Source: Pyxicephalus adspersus (lineage: Eukaryota > Chordata > Amphibia > Anura > Pyxicephalidae). Taken from it: a stretch of DNA of 64,000 nt. The number at the start of each line of letters is the position of its first letter. Within the stretch, counting starts at the first letter, position 1. The translations under genes were made by a program, and so were the position numbers. The notes below the pieces were generated by a model. That model saw nothing but the letters and a program-made list of their open reading frames with translations, was not told where the DNA came from and ran no database searches. Positions 22,716-34,440 of the stretch are shown here, one piece after another. The stretch covers positions 23,397,834 to 23,461,833 of the forward strand of contig NC_092864.1 of assembly GCF_032062135.1 (NCBI RefSeq), given 5' to 3'.

Positions 22716-24507
22716 TCTTGCTGAACCATGATGGGGACAGCTGCTGTGGTGGATTCCTGGTGTACAAGTTCTGGTTTGGCCAATAGAGAGGACATTTTTC
22801 TATTAAAATTTAGGCATCTGGCCAGTCACCCAAGGATATTTCAAACAAATAATTTTTTATCTCTTTACAAAATTGCCTCCCTTGTCAACTTTAACTTTAA
22901 AATATACCTGTTAGGCATTTTAACAAATCTTGAGCTTGATAGATCTTGATACCCTTTTACATTTCTAGAAGAGATGTGGTTTTCTGTCCATGGGTTATTA
23001 TCTATAACCTAGATCCCAGCACTACCACCTGCCAAGAAACGGGATCACAGTTTAATTATTTAAGCTCCATAAAATAATAAATCAACACAAAGAAGGGCTG
23101 AGATAGTAATGCAAAAACTTGGGAAAACTCATTGTACAACTTTAACCCAACAAGTAAAATATTTTTGCTTTCTCAATTAGTTTATTTACTGAAGACAACA
23201 ACATTCTATTTGTACTTCCTCCTTATAAACATTTTGATAAGCTTTCCTTTTTTTCCCCCAATCTGCACCCTAAAGAGCAGACAATTGGTTTTAAGAACTT
23301 AATACCACATGGGAACATTATAAATACGCATTGAGAACCTACATTCCCCTTCCATAATAAAATCAAACCAAACCAAAAGCAAACTGAAAGAAAATATAAA
23401 ATATAAATATTCTTTTGCATGGATTTTCCTTTCCAATTTCCAATAACAATCTTCAGGTTGTCAGTGTTATATTTCATTAACACAACAGCTGCGACTTTGT
23501 TTTTCTACTTTAATACGATTAGGCAATGATTTTTAAACTATGTGCTGCTTATTTTAATGCGGTCATGTATTCTTTTTTAACTTTAATTGCTTAATAGCTG
23601 TCACTACTGTATTTTATGTATACTTTTGTTGTGCCCACACTAACCTTTCTTAGTCCCAAAACAGCTGTTCATTAAAAAAAGATTTTATAGAGAAACCAAA
23701 TAACGCTACATGGAGAAAACCAACACACCTGTCTGGGACTGGTCAAGGATCCCACACTTGTCCTGATATGACCCAAAATGAATTAAAAAGATAATCTATC
23801 ATGGTCCAAATCAGTCAGAACCAGCAAGCTGATATTTTTTAGGCATCACCAGGAAGATAGTATGTTTAACTTTTAAGCATATTCACAGATGTGCTGAATT
23901 AAAAAAAAATAGCTCAGTATTTACTTCCTTCTAAATACCAATGAAAATATAATTAAAATATTTCTGAATGACATTTTTTTTCTTTTCAGGGGAGTAAATA
24001 TTCTTTATAAATGTTGATATCATGTTCTAATTCACATCCTTTAACCTTTCATAAACAACCTAACTTTTTGGTTCTTCATGGATGAATATGTGATTGATTA
24101 CTGGGAAATAATGTGTTTGAAATGTTAACCTTACCTCTTTTTGCTGATTTTGTTTTCATTGTTTTTCTTTTTTATATAATAATTGTTTAGACCATGAATA
24201 TTCATGTAGTACAGAGCTCAGTGGTCAATCAGAATTCACTTTGTCCTGGCTGGACTTCAATAGGTGTGTACTCTTTGGTGACTTTGAGTTAATGTAACAT
24301 TGTATGGGTGTGCTGCCCATGTCCTGTTTGCTCACAAAGCCTAAATATATGTGTATCTAAAGCCATTTGTTCAGTAATTGCAGAAAGAATATGTGATGGT
24401 TAAAACCTTTTTTTATCTGGAAGGGAAAACATCTCTTCACATCCTCCACAGACTTACAACGGGAAGTTATAAGAAATTTTGGAAGAGTAAGAAACTTCCC
24501 TTATTGT
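22716..24507. other. No gene recognised
   Basis: A/T-rich. The longest open stretch is 86 codons on the minus strand (23223-23483), with a hydrophobic middle but no family. No repeats with clear ends. Confidence 0.5.
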
Positions 24508-24657
24508 TTTATTTATAAAGCAGTGAATCTAATATTCAATTAAACTTTTCCTGGTAGAAAATCAATGTCTGCCATTGGAACATATAGGCCTGGAAGACTA
24601 TCCACCAGGGAATGTTCCAGTGAAGGTCATATTTACTGCTTTATAAATAGACCCCTT
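24508..24657. mobile_element. Palindromic MITE family M1, copy 1
   Basis: Terminal inverted repeats 'tatttataaagcagtgaat' and 'actgctttataaata'. The interior has 'ccaccagggaatgttccag'. It belongs with copies at 26919, 31029, 38320 and 63543. Non-coding, about 150 bp. Confidence 0.8.
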
Positions 24658-24764
24658 AGTATTCTCATTGGATGATTTGAAAGCCTTTACACAGATCCCC
24701 ACTATATTGATGCAGGAAAAAAAAGCTAAGATAGATTTATTGTTTTTAGTTAGGCATTTAATAA

Positions 24765-24815
24765 TATTATACTGTATTTATATAGCGTAAACATAATATG
24801 CAGCCCTGTACAAAT
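24765..24815 (-). mobile_element. Retroposon 3' tail fragment (L2-type)
   Basis: 'tatttatatagcgtaaacat' followed by 'gcagccctgtacaaat' repeats the minus-strand tail pattern of 7680-7845. Confidence 0.55.
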
Positions 24816-26280
24816 GAAGCTATTTCATCTGCTAATCAGTCTTGACTCTTAACTTACCTTTATTTCCTAGGTGCTGGTCCCCCCATTTTCTGCCAAAAAA
24901 AAATATTCCAAAACATGACCATGCAATCAGTATATCAGATAAAGATTCCTATTATTAAATTGGGTAACAGAAGTACACATGAGAAAATGCTCACAAAGTA
25001 GCCTACAAACTTTTTTTTTTTGTTTTTGAGATTTTTGGGGATATTTTACATGGAAAACAATACAATTTTGCAAGATGTAATGCTTCATTATGTTTTTTAA
25101 TGTATTTTTTTAACCATGTTTCTGTTTAAGAAATTGCATATCACTTCCTATCCCAATGAAATGAAAGTAAAATGGCCCTAAAATGGCCCAGAAGGCAATA
25201 AAAACCCGACAGTAGCTTTCTTTGTGCTATCCAACACAGAAAACAACATTTTACTAGAACTGGGCTTAATGATGACAAAGTTGGCCACTCATATAAAGTA
25301 ATTGTACTTATGATGAAAAAAACAATCAAAAGTGTGATTTTGGTGGGTGGGATTGTGGTGTTTTAATGAGGATTGGTTGCAATAAAATGGCTAGCACCAA
25401 AAGAGGTGATGGAGGGGTGTTATGTAGGGTAGCACATTGTATCCAGAAATACAAATTTGGATTTGTAGACATTGCCCTGTAAAAATGTAATATAATCACT
25501 TTTTAACTTACTTCCTAACTTTTTTAAAAAGTACCAACAAACAGATTAATTTGCATAAGGCAAATTTTTGTTCAATACAAATGCTTTCACTACAGCTTTA
25601 TTTTTTTATTTTTACTTTCTTAAAAATTCATTTCTGTGAAATATTAATTCTGCTTCACAAACTGGAATACTGCCTTGCCCATGAGATTAATCAATCATTT
25701 TAATCAAGCAGTGGTAGAGAGATGCTCTTCATTCACCACTTGTCAAATGCTATGCTAGTACAAGAGACTATAAAATGTAACTTTTATTATTTCTCCACTA
25801 AAATTATTCTCAAAGTGATGAAAAGGTTGAGAACAGAAAACTCTGCGGGAAATGTTTCATTGCAGCAGAAAAAGGAAAAGAAGAACCAGTTTGCTGTTCA
25901 CAGATATATATTGCATAAAGGCTCGTTAAGGCAAATTCTAGGTAAAAATGATGCCTTAATGCCACGTGCATTGCCATCAACACACACACAACAACATACA
26001 TTGACATGGTTGTAAATAAAGCCCCCATAATTGTGAAGTCTATAATAAGTGATTACAGTGCACAGTAAACAAAAAATGTGCAGGGGCTTATACTGGAAAG
26101 AGCTAATGTACATTATATCTAAGGGACACAAGTGTTGTGGCCAGTGACTGGAGGATTTACATTAGGGACTCATCAAACTGCCGCACATATAACAGTGTTA
26201 TGAACCCAGGCAGCAAATATATGCCCACTGTGTGTGTAATAATTGTCTAGGAGCCAGGTTGGTAATATAAAAAGTAGGCA
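24816..26280. other. No gene recognised
   Basis: The part 25722-26015 is open for 97 codons, without family resemblance. A short 'acacacacaacaaca' run is at 25980-25995. Confidence 0.5.
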
Positions 26281-26745
26281 TTGTTCCCATTGGCTAGAAG
26301 TTCAATGATCACATGATGTTCCAGCCTGGTCTTTCTCTATTTACCTACTGGTTGGATACCTCCCGGGTGTCAATTTGCATTCCTGATTCATTTTCCATTG
26401 GTTCAAATCAACAAACAAATGGGTGGTGCACAACCATGGTGACTCTGTATAAGTCTAAGGAAAGCAATGTTGACGTAGACCAGAAGTTGATGTCAGCGAA
26501 TTGGACAGGGACCAATGATTGTGGGCGCTATTGCAGCAGTGAATCGGCGTTCCACGGTAGTGTTTTTGGATTGCCCCAATCAGAGTTAATTGGGGCAATT
26601 AACTCTGGAGGAGTTAAAAAAAGGGGCAGAGAGTGCTTGCCTAGTCACCATTCTCTTCTACTGCTAGTTAGGAACAGAGAGAAGATTAAAAAATGGTCAG
26701 TCAGTGCTTGCCAAGGAGCCATTTTCTGCTACTGTTAGTCAGGGA
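26281..26745 (+). repeat. Probable interspersed repeat with nested palindromes and an internal duplication
   Basis: Two overlapping perfect stem-loops: 10-bp arms at 26571-26580 and 26589-26598, and 11-bp arms at 26581-26591 and 26597-26607. Downstream, 'agtgcttgcctagtcaccat' (about 26630) recurs as 'agtgcttgccaaggagccat' (about 26701), each followed by 'tctactgctagttagg' or 'tgctactgttagtcagg', a roughly 70-bp direct duplication. A 141-codon open frame covers the region, but its product has no domain and its second half simply translates the duplication. I do not call it a gene. Confidence 0.5.
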
Positions 26746-26918
26746 CAGGTGGTCAGGTAAGTTAATCACAATAAATTATTTTGAGGTATACACAATATTT
26801 TTTTTCCTTTTCTAGCATATATATTTCACCTTTTTTCTAGGTAAAGAAACAGAAAAATGGATTAAGGCAAACCCCATTCTGTCCAAGCTTTCTCATTTTT
26901 GCTAAAGAAAGAATTCCT

Positions 26919-27069
26919 TGGGCTCTATTTATAAAGCAGAGAACCAGACATTTCCTCATTCCCTGGTGGGGAATCTTCCAGGTCCACGTGTTTCAATAGC
27001 AGTAATTGATTATCCACCAAGGAATGCTGAACGGAATGTCAGAATCCTTGATTTATAAATGGAACCCCT
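26919..27069. mobile_element. Palindromic MITE family M1, copy 2
   Basis: Starts 'gggctctatttataaagcag' and ends 'gatttataaatggaacccc'. The middle holds 'gaatcttccaggtccacgtg' and 'tttcaatagcagtaattgat'. This is the most complete copy. Confidence 0.85.
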
Positions 27070-27579
27070 AGTGATTGTTTACAGAAGGTAAGTAATCTAA
27101 ACCTTTCTTGGCAATTCATTGCCATCTGATTCGGAATTTTCACATTCCAAGCACCTCTAGTCCCCAGGCATGGAAATGGCAATGTCAAAGGACCTGAAGT
27201 TCTAATTAAGGACAGTATGACTTTCTTCACAAGGTAAGGAAAATACAGATTGGTTACAGAGATGAGGAGAGTGGTAAATGAAGTTCTGGACTGGTGAAAG
27301 AATTTTAGTTTGAGCTCAAAGATGGACTTTTATCTTTTGATATTTTAATAATTTAGTAATATCTGTAAAAAATGTTATGTTATGTTTAATTACATCATAC
27401 CTTTAAAATAGTAACATGAATTATTAAACCAATGAAAGAAAAAAAAAGAAACAGAGCATATTACCTTTAAATTGGCTACACCTAACGAACCTATTGTACT
27501 ACCCAGATGCAGTTTACATGGGGTACTTTTGTACACTACTCAATTTATGCTAATCATTGCTAATTAAGTTGTTTTTAAT
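27070..27579. other. No gene recognised
   Basis: A/T-rich with an A-run near 27438 and no open frame beyond 63 codons. Confidence 0.5.
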
Positions 27580-27870
27580 TTCATGTAATTTCTGTTGACT
27601 GTAATGATGTTGGAAGGTGGCAGATTGACAACAGTGGAAAATGAGGTTGGCTATTAATCCATGAATAATTACAGATTCAGCAGCAGGGTTATTGGCTACC
27701 TATCAAGCATAACCAATTTTCAGCAAAGCCTTTTCAGGAGCGGCTCAATGTTCAGAATACGATGACTTGCCTGGTCTGTGCAACTGAAGCTGTGCTTACA
27801 CTGATTGACACTTGAAACCTGTGTGATACAGATCTGTAAAGCTGGAATAGTAACAATGTATGCAAACAAT
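27580..27870. other. Candidate conserved non-coding element (weak)
   Basis: Unique-looking block with clustered homeodomain-like cores ('ggctattaatccatgaataa', 'ttacagattcagcagcag') and no shared repeat words. An 83-codon minus-strand open stretch overlaps it but lacks a family. Impression only. Confidence 0.2.
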
Positions 27871-28674
27871 TTTCCAGAAATGAAAAAAAAAATTCTTAAT
27901 TTGTATGCCTTTAAACTGGAAATAATGATAATTATTTTACTAAACAGTATAAATGCAGCTAAGGCTGCCATAACAATGGCATTTTTTTAGGGTAGGGGGT
28001 AACATAAAGTTAGAATAATACAAGCATTTTTTTTTATGAATTGAGTGGGGATGATTGTTGAACACCACTAATACAAACACATGCTCCCTACTGAATAGGA
28101 CTAATGATTGGAAAACTCTTTGGTATGATAGGGACCTTTTTGATGCTTGCCAAGTTCACCAAAAACTCATGTTAGCAATGATTAAACCACTGGGAATACT
28201 AGCCGTTTTTTACATTAGAAACCTGCCTGGTGTTCTCATTAAATGGTGGATGTAAGGAGAAATATACATATATCACAGCAACTTTTAAGGGCAGAAGAAT
28301 TCTGGCAAAGTCAACAGGTGTTTTTCTTTTTTATGTATGAGCACTATATGTACTTGCATCATCTAAGCAAAAGCTAATATGTAAGACATTTGAAAAGCAA
28401 TGTTTTCTGGCACCTGGTTCCATCCATCCAGTTGTTTTATACTTTTATCAAGCTATTGTTTGGCAGATTATGTTTGTTGGGCCATGAGTCAGTTTTACAG
28501 TATAATAAATAAAAATATGCCAACTCCAATACACAATTTAACTTCAGGAACACAGATAAACACACATAAAATACATATAATTAAGCTGTCTTACCTGCAA
28601 AATAATTTTTGTGTATCAAACACTTTTGTAAGACTCACATAGTTCTGTCATACAGCAGAGCTGGAGGGATGACC
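27871..28674. other. No gene recognised
   Basis: Open stretches of 60-80 codons, none with a recognisable product. Confidence 0.5.
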
Positions 28675-28677
28675 CTA

Positions 28678-28930
28678 CTTAAAGTAAAACTAAATTTTTT
28701 CAAAAATTGCAAACAGGCAGGTGCTTTATTGGATAAAAATCAGACAATGTCCTCCATGCAATAAATAAACCTTACCTGCCTTATTGCAATTGTTAAAATA
28801 AACTCACATGTTACCTTTCTGTTGCTGCTGTCACCATTTTCCTCTTCTCCTGGTTCCAATCTTTACCCATCTTGATTGGCCAGACCAGATGGCATTTATA
28901 AGCATTTTTAGGCCCATAAACGCTTATGGT
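28678..28930 (-). repeat. Interspersed repeat ('ttaaagt...aggcaggt...acctgcc' family)
   Basis: From 'cttaaagtaaaactaaat' through 'aacaggcaggtgctttatt', 'gcaataaataaaccttacct' and 'ccattttcctcttctcctg' to 'cttgattggccagaccag'. The mirrored aggcaggt/acctgcc pair and the tttagttccactttaa end (minus strand) are shared with 18945, 38485 and 47085. I recall such repeats from frog genomes. Confidence 0.65.
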
Positions 28931-28988
28931 GAATGAGCATTTAAAATACAATCTGTGTAGACTTAGCCTTAAAACCAAAAATAAACTC

Positions 28989-29821
28989 GGTGGATTGTGT
29001 TGGTCGAATATCTAACTATTTGATTCGACAGCTATTCGATCGAATAGTGAGATATTGTTCGGGTGATCGAATGCCGAATTTGAACACCATTGAAGTCAAT
29101 GGTGGGAGAATTCGGGTTATTTTTAGGGACTATTAGGAGCTGCAAGAGCAATCAGATTGCTCTTGCAGCCCTTTACTTGTTGTATGTGTTCTTGGATAGA
29201 GTTTCTCTATCCAAGAACACAGGGCACTAAATGTGATGAATGGGGAAACTTGTCCTCATTCAACCTCTAGTGCCCGGGGATCGCCTGCAGTCACAGGTGT
29301 GATGGCAAAGTTCCCACAGTCATGTGACCGTGGGAACTGAACTGTAAATGAACTCTGCAGTTCCACTACGATCTCCTGGGCACTACAGGTTAATTAACTT
29401 GTAGTGCCCCAGGGATGGCACACTCTTCTCAATGCCCTGCACTAGAGGTGTCTCTTACTAGAAGTATCTCCTACTCTGTAACCCACTTTCCAGCACAGCT
29501 ATATGATACATTGCATACATTTTTCTTGCATTGGATAAAAGAAAAATGTAACTAATGTATCATAATATTAGTGTGCTGGAAAGTGTGAGATATAATGTCA
29601 TTGTAGGATAACCTGTAAAAAAAAAAAAAAAAGTCAAAAAAACGCGAATACTCAATAAAATTATTTAAAAATAATTTTCGTTTTTTTAACACATTTTTTT
29701 AATCTGAATTTTTGCCGTCGAATCTCGTTTTTTTGTGGTCGGGTCTATCCGAATTCAAACAGCCATATTCGGATTGAATATAAGGACAACCCGAATTAGA
29801 ACACCAACACTATTGGTGGAT
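28989..29821. mobile_element. Large MITE with 7-bp target duplication GGTGGAT
   Basis: The element (28996-29814, 819 bp) is bracketed by GGTGGAT at 28989-28995 and 29815-29821. Its ends carry inverted gtgttggt/accaacac. The outer parts are rich in 'cgaatatc' and 'attcggg' words. Inside lie 'agagcaatcagattgctctt' and a 16-bp-arm palindrome centred at 29393/29394 (one mismatch). No ORF of note. The 'gtgttggtcgaata' start is known to me from frog repeats. Confidence 0.8.
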
Positions 29822-29874
29822 GGTAATCTTCTGCCATAATCAGCAAGTAATGTACAGAATATTTGCTGACATAT

Positions 29875-30175
29875 GGTACATACTTACCTTGTGCGGTCAT
29901 TCTGCAGCCCAGGGAACAATCTTTACTGCCAGCTGCACACTGGACTTTCATGGAGATGGTGATCCAGTTCATTCATTGGATGATGTAACTCCTGCCCATA
30001 GCGTGCATAGTCTTCAGCCGCTAGCCATGCGTGGGGTTTATAAATGTAACAAAAATCCACCAGGAGCCAGGGAGTTATTTGACAAAAGAGCCATTGCAGA
30101 GACATTGCATGTGTATTTTGTCAAATATTACTACCTCTTGGTGTTTTTTCAGTTTAGGTCCACTTTAAAGGTAAG
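29875..30175 (+). repeat. Interspersed repeat ending 'gtttaggtccactttaa'
   Basis: Holds 'acatacttaccttgtgcggt', 'ttggatgatgtaactcctgc', 'catgcgtggggtttataaat' and the end 'agtttaggtccactttaaag'. The end is that of the 28678 family on the opposite strand. The longest open frame of the window (156 codons, 29820-30290) lies across it; I judge the frame to be chance because its reading follows the repeat and shows no protein family. Confidence 0.6.
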
Positions 30176-31028
30176 TGAAGGCGTACATGTTGGCACATGT
30201 GAGTGTATGCTTGCTTTAAGAGGTGACTTTGTTATGCATATAGTAAAACCGGTGTTCCAGTCTAATTCTAGGTTACATTTGAAGCAATGACTCGGAAAAT
30301 ATAATATCTGATTGCATACTGACAGTATTAACTGTGTGAAAAGATGTTTTGTTTTGCAGGCACAGCTAAACATTTTTTTAACCAGTCCACTAACATTCTC
30401 TCCTTCTTGCCACATTGTCAATAGCCTTAATTTAGCTTCAGATTATACGTCTGATCAGCGGACTATTGATAATGCCTTATCCGTTTTCTGTTAAGCTGGA
30501 AAAAAAATTGGATGATTAAAACTCCTGTTTGAAGTGGTTAGACAAAGCATCGGTGCAATTACTGGAGATGAAAACAGGAAGCGTGAACACTCCAATGTTA
30601 GCCATTGATAGAATTGTCCTGCTACAACAAAGATTTTTGTGTATTGAGTCTGAAGATGTGCTACAGAACTTCAAGGCCATACAGTCATTCATTCCATCAG
30701 AAAACATCAAATTCTCTGCTATAGAAAAATGTCATTATTTATACATCTACATTATTAGGCATTCTGTCATATACTATGGAGGAAAAAATGGATGGTAAGT
30801 ATCTGCAAAATAAAATAAACTGAATAAATAAACTGATCAAGTGAATGCAATATCAATTGTTGATTTTTCCTATTCAACATTTCCTTTATGTCTCTTTCTT
30901 TTTATACTATTTACTATTTTGGCTTTTTTATAAGCAGGATGGAATAAACCTGCAGGATTTCAGTTTGTAGAATTTCTCCAGTATTGCGTTTAGTGCCATT
31001 TTTTTTACTAACGTCTACAACTAAAAGG
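30176..31028. other. No gene recognised
   Basis: Open stretches of 60-90 codons on both strands overlap each other and show no family. Otherwise A/T-rich. Confidence 0.5.
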
Positions 31029-31148
31029 TCTCCCTCCAACATTTCTTGGTGGAGAATCTTCCAGGTCCATGTGTTTCAATAGAAGTAATTGACCCCCAGG
31101 GAATGTTGGAGGGATGTCTGATTCCCTGCTTTATAAATGGCGCCCAAT
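31029..31148. mobile_element. Palindromic MITE family M1, copy 3 (left end lost)
   Basis: 'ctccctccaacatttcttgg', 'gaatcttccaggtccatgtg', 'tttcaatagaagtaattgac' and the right end 'ttccctgctttataaatggc'. The left terminus is missing. Confidence 0.8.
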
Positions 31149-32319
31149 GGTTCTCTGGTTTTCCTAACGTAAATATTCCTTGTATGTTGGCACTATGTTC
31201 TACCTGAGCAGTTTTAAAAATAAAAACTGGTTGTTAAATTTAATTTCGGCTATCCAAGTGGACCCCTTAGAATATCAAATGATGTAAATGTGTGCTTTAA
31301 TGCAATAATTTATATATTTAACACATATTTGTAGCTGTTTATATGGTGTGATTATTAAGGTTATTATTATTATTTATTTCTCTAATGTTTCTCTCTTGAT
31401 TAAATTACAATATATTTTATTGGGGTCCTATTTTAGTATTGCTTAAACAAGAATAAATTGAACGAGGGTATGGGAGAGCCTATATATATAAATGGGAAGC
31501 TCTAAACGTTTCAGAATAATTTACCTATATTTTAATATTAAGATACGGGTTTAAAGGACCTCAAGGAGTGTAAGGAATACATAGCTCATGGTGTATACAT
31601 TTTTCAATAATCATTACTGAATCAGCTTTGATTTGTCTAAACAAGTGATCTGCATTTTTAATTTCCTATAGTAAACTGGTAAAGAGTTGTTTAGCATCTG
31701 GTAAAGAACGTGTAATATATTAAATATGGAGTAAGAGCTATACCAGATCAAGATGTGCACACACTGCAGAATGTACAGTACATGTTGTTCCATTATTTTT
31801 ATATCTCTGCACACATTGCGGGGTGACTGCAATCACTGAACATTTGTTTGGTGGTCTACTCCGCTTCTAAGCTAAGCTGTCTGTTTGCCATATGGCAATG
31901 CTTACATTTTTATTCTAAAAATGTTAATAATCTAAAGAATCAGAAACAGGTCCTTACCATGTACAAACATATACTGCTAAAAGGAATTCTACTTTGATTT
32001 AAGTTAGAGTGTGTTTACAGGAAACGCAATATAAATTATAAACAAGTCTTGCATAAAAAGAAATGAATTAACAGAAAAATGTTATAAAATTATCAGGCTG
32101 TATAGTTTATCAAGTATGAAACAGATTCTCTATAAACATTTTAGGTTTTCTTCACAACTATTAGTTATGGCAGCGTGCATAATACCACAACTCATGGTTA
32201 CAAATCATGTATATGTTAATGATTCACATACGATGTGTTGCACAAGTCACAGCAATGAAAAAATTGTATAAGTAAACTTTTTGATCTTTGGGGGGTATTG
32301 GCAGCCTATTCAAATGAAT
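31149..32319. other. No gene recognised
   Basis: A/T-rich; ATT run near 31365. No open frame over 72 codons. Confidence 0.5.
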
Positions 32320-32620
32320 GGCCTGCCTTGATGTAACACATGTTAATATGTAACTAATACATGTAACACATTGGACAGATGTATCTAAAAGCCCACTCCC
32401 ACTTTTATGTTCTGATGACTTTTGTTAACTGATGCACAACACCAATGCACCAAATCACACAATACATACATACATGACCATACATCATCTTTCCGTCACA
32501 CGTGCGTTGGAAATCCATTGTCATGAGTGTATTGCTTTGGAGTGTGTTGAGTGGTATTGAAATTGTTGGCCACTGCAAAACACTAGTAGATGTGTGACAC
32601 ATCTATGAGCTGTAGTTACA
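32320..32620. repeat. Possible palindromic frog repeat
   Basis: 'aacacatgttaatatgtaac' and 'tacatgtaacacattgga' at the left, and an alternation of 'gcacaacaccaatgcacc' and 'cacacgtgcgttggaaatcc'. The words recall a frog element built on 'caatgcacc/ggtgcattg'. No clear ends. Confidence 0.3.
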
Positions 32621-34089
32621 TACATTATAAATGTTAAGCAAACCCTTCTAGTGTAAATATTCTTGCACATGGTCCTGCCAGCCTGCAGAAGAAGCTAATT
32701 AGATGGGTTCATGCATAAGTGGCCACATTCATCATGTTAACAGCCAGCTACAATAATGTAACATGCACTTAGGGTTTGGTAGGAGGAATAATAGAAAAAA
32801 AAACACAAATTAAAAACAGAATGTACTATTTGTAGAGATTTCCTTCTCTGCAGTGTAATACATGTAATGCCTGGTTAGTATAGGAAGGTCCTCTTAAGGT
32901 ATAAGGGCCATAGTTAGGATATTCTGGAAAATTCTGAAATCTGTTCCCCCCATGGAGTGATGGCAGTCTACCTTCTGTTGCAGGAACCAATCACTACCCT
33001 GGTGCAGTTACCTGTTGGACTTATTGTTACATATGCTACCTTTTATGGTGGGTTTTGTAACAGGTTAAAAACAGTGGGAAAAAGGGGGAGATTGGGTTGG
33101 ATGATTAAAAAATGAAGCTAGCATCGTAAGGGTGGGCCGCAGGGCCTGGCTAGGCTGGGGTTGAAGATTGTTGAAGATTGTATCACTGACTGGATGAGCC
33201 TGGTGCTCAGTAGTAGAAGACTTAGCATTAGCAGGTGGGATAGTAAAGGAGAAGTAACCCAGAAGAGGGGTACTTAGGAAGGGATTCCATTAGTGCTAAA
33301 TTTGGGGATGCCATTAATGCTCTATGAGTAGACCCACTCCAGATGAGATGCTTCTCCTTCAGTGCTGTAGCCTTATTTTAGCAACCTTTTTTTAAAATAT
33401 TTGAGTAAAGTATGTGTTTATGGCCATTTGTATCTCCTGCCAAGAGAGGAAATGATGGAGTTTCTCCCTTAAAGAGAGACAAACAAAAAACAAGCATCAG
33501 AACTTCTAACAATGTTTATATTGCTGTCTGTGTATTCTCCTCCTAAGGACAACCTTATTTCACATATGACTACATGTAAAACTAAAAACTTGACAACTTA
33601 TCTTTTCCGTCAGTTTTATGATGGATTGGAAGCCTCCTACTACTCCACACACGTTTAATATTCCACCATTTTGGTTGTTTGGACATAAAGTGATCAGAAT
33701 TCAAATTTGATTGCATCTGATCATTCATGAATTCCACTTGACTGGTCTAGTTTTAATAAATTCTTACCAACATTTCAAACTAAAAAAACAAAACTTGGTG
33801 AGCCCTACTTATAACCAAAACTAACAATAAGCCACTTTTTATTGCATCAGACTTGAAAATCCACCCAAGTCTAAGGACAAGTCTAGCTGCTTACTTGTTT
33901 GGTGTCCGTGACTTAATACAGTAAGTAGGAGAAAGCTTCAAGATAAACCTTCATCTTAATAATGTCAACTTCCCTATTTTTGTCCTGACAGCCTATTTTT
34001 AAATATATCTAATAGATAGGCAATAACCAGGTAATGTATCAGTATTTCTGTAGATGGAAACCAGACTGTAAAGAAGAAACTCATAAATA
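32621..34089. other. No gene recognised
   Basis: Nothing beyond a small 'gttgaagatt' duplication at 33161-33180. No open frame of note. Confidence 0.5.
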
Positions 34090-34440
34090 AATCTACTGAG
34101 CACATTTTAATTTCAATGTCCTCAGACAGCTGAATCCAGAACAGTGCTTATCGCCGAGTCACCACAGTGCCAGAGATCTATTTCATATCTTTACTTTTCT
34201 GGAGGAAAATAAAGATGTTAATCACAGATGACTTAACCCTGCATTAGTCAATGGAATTTCACATGTAATTCAACGGCCATGAAATCAAGATGGATCACAA
34301 TCTGAAGCTTTAACATGGGGATGAATACAGTTTCTGTGTTTATATATTTAATTTGCATGCAATGGCTTAATTATGCTCCAAACGGAATCTCTTTTTGATT
34401 ATGGCTATGATAAATTACAAAGCGATAACACAGGATATTG
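34090..34440. other. Candidate conserved non-coding element with octamer/homeodomain cluster
   Basis: Unique block without repeat words. At 34350-34380 the near-palindromic octamer region atttgcatgcaat is followed within 15 bp by cttaattatg, a POU/homeodomain-like grouping. Nearby 'gttaatcacagatgac' and 'gcattagtcaatgg' add further A/T cores. The cluster is visible; conservation is guessed. Confidence 0.25.

Noticed and set aside
26313..26738. 141-codon open frame
   Set aside because: Lies in a palindrome- and duplication-bearing repeat; no family resemblance.
29820..30290. Longest open frame in the window (156 codons, plus)
   Set aside because: It runs from the edge of a MITE through a dispersed repeat ending 'gtttaggtccactttaa', and its product shows no domain, composition or family of a real protein.
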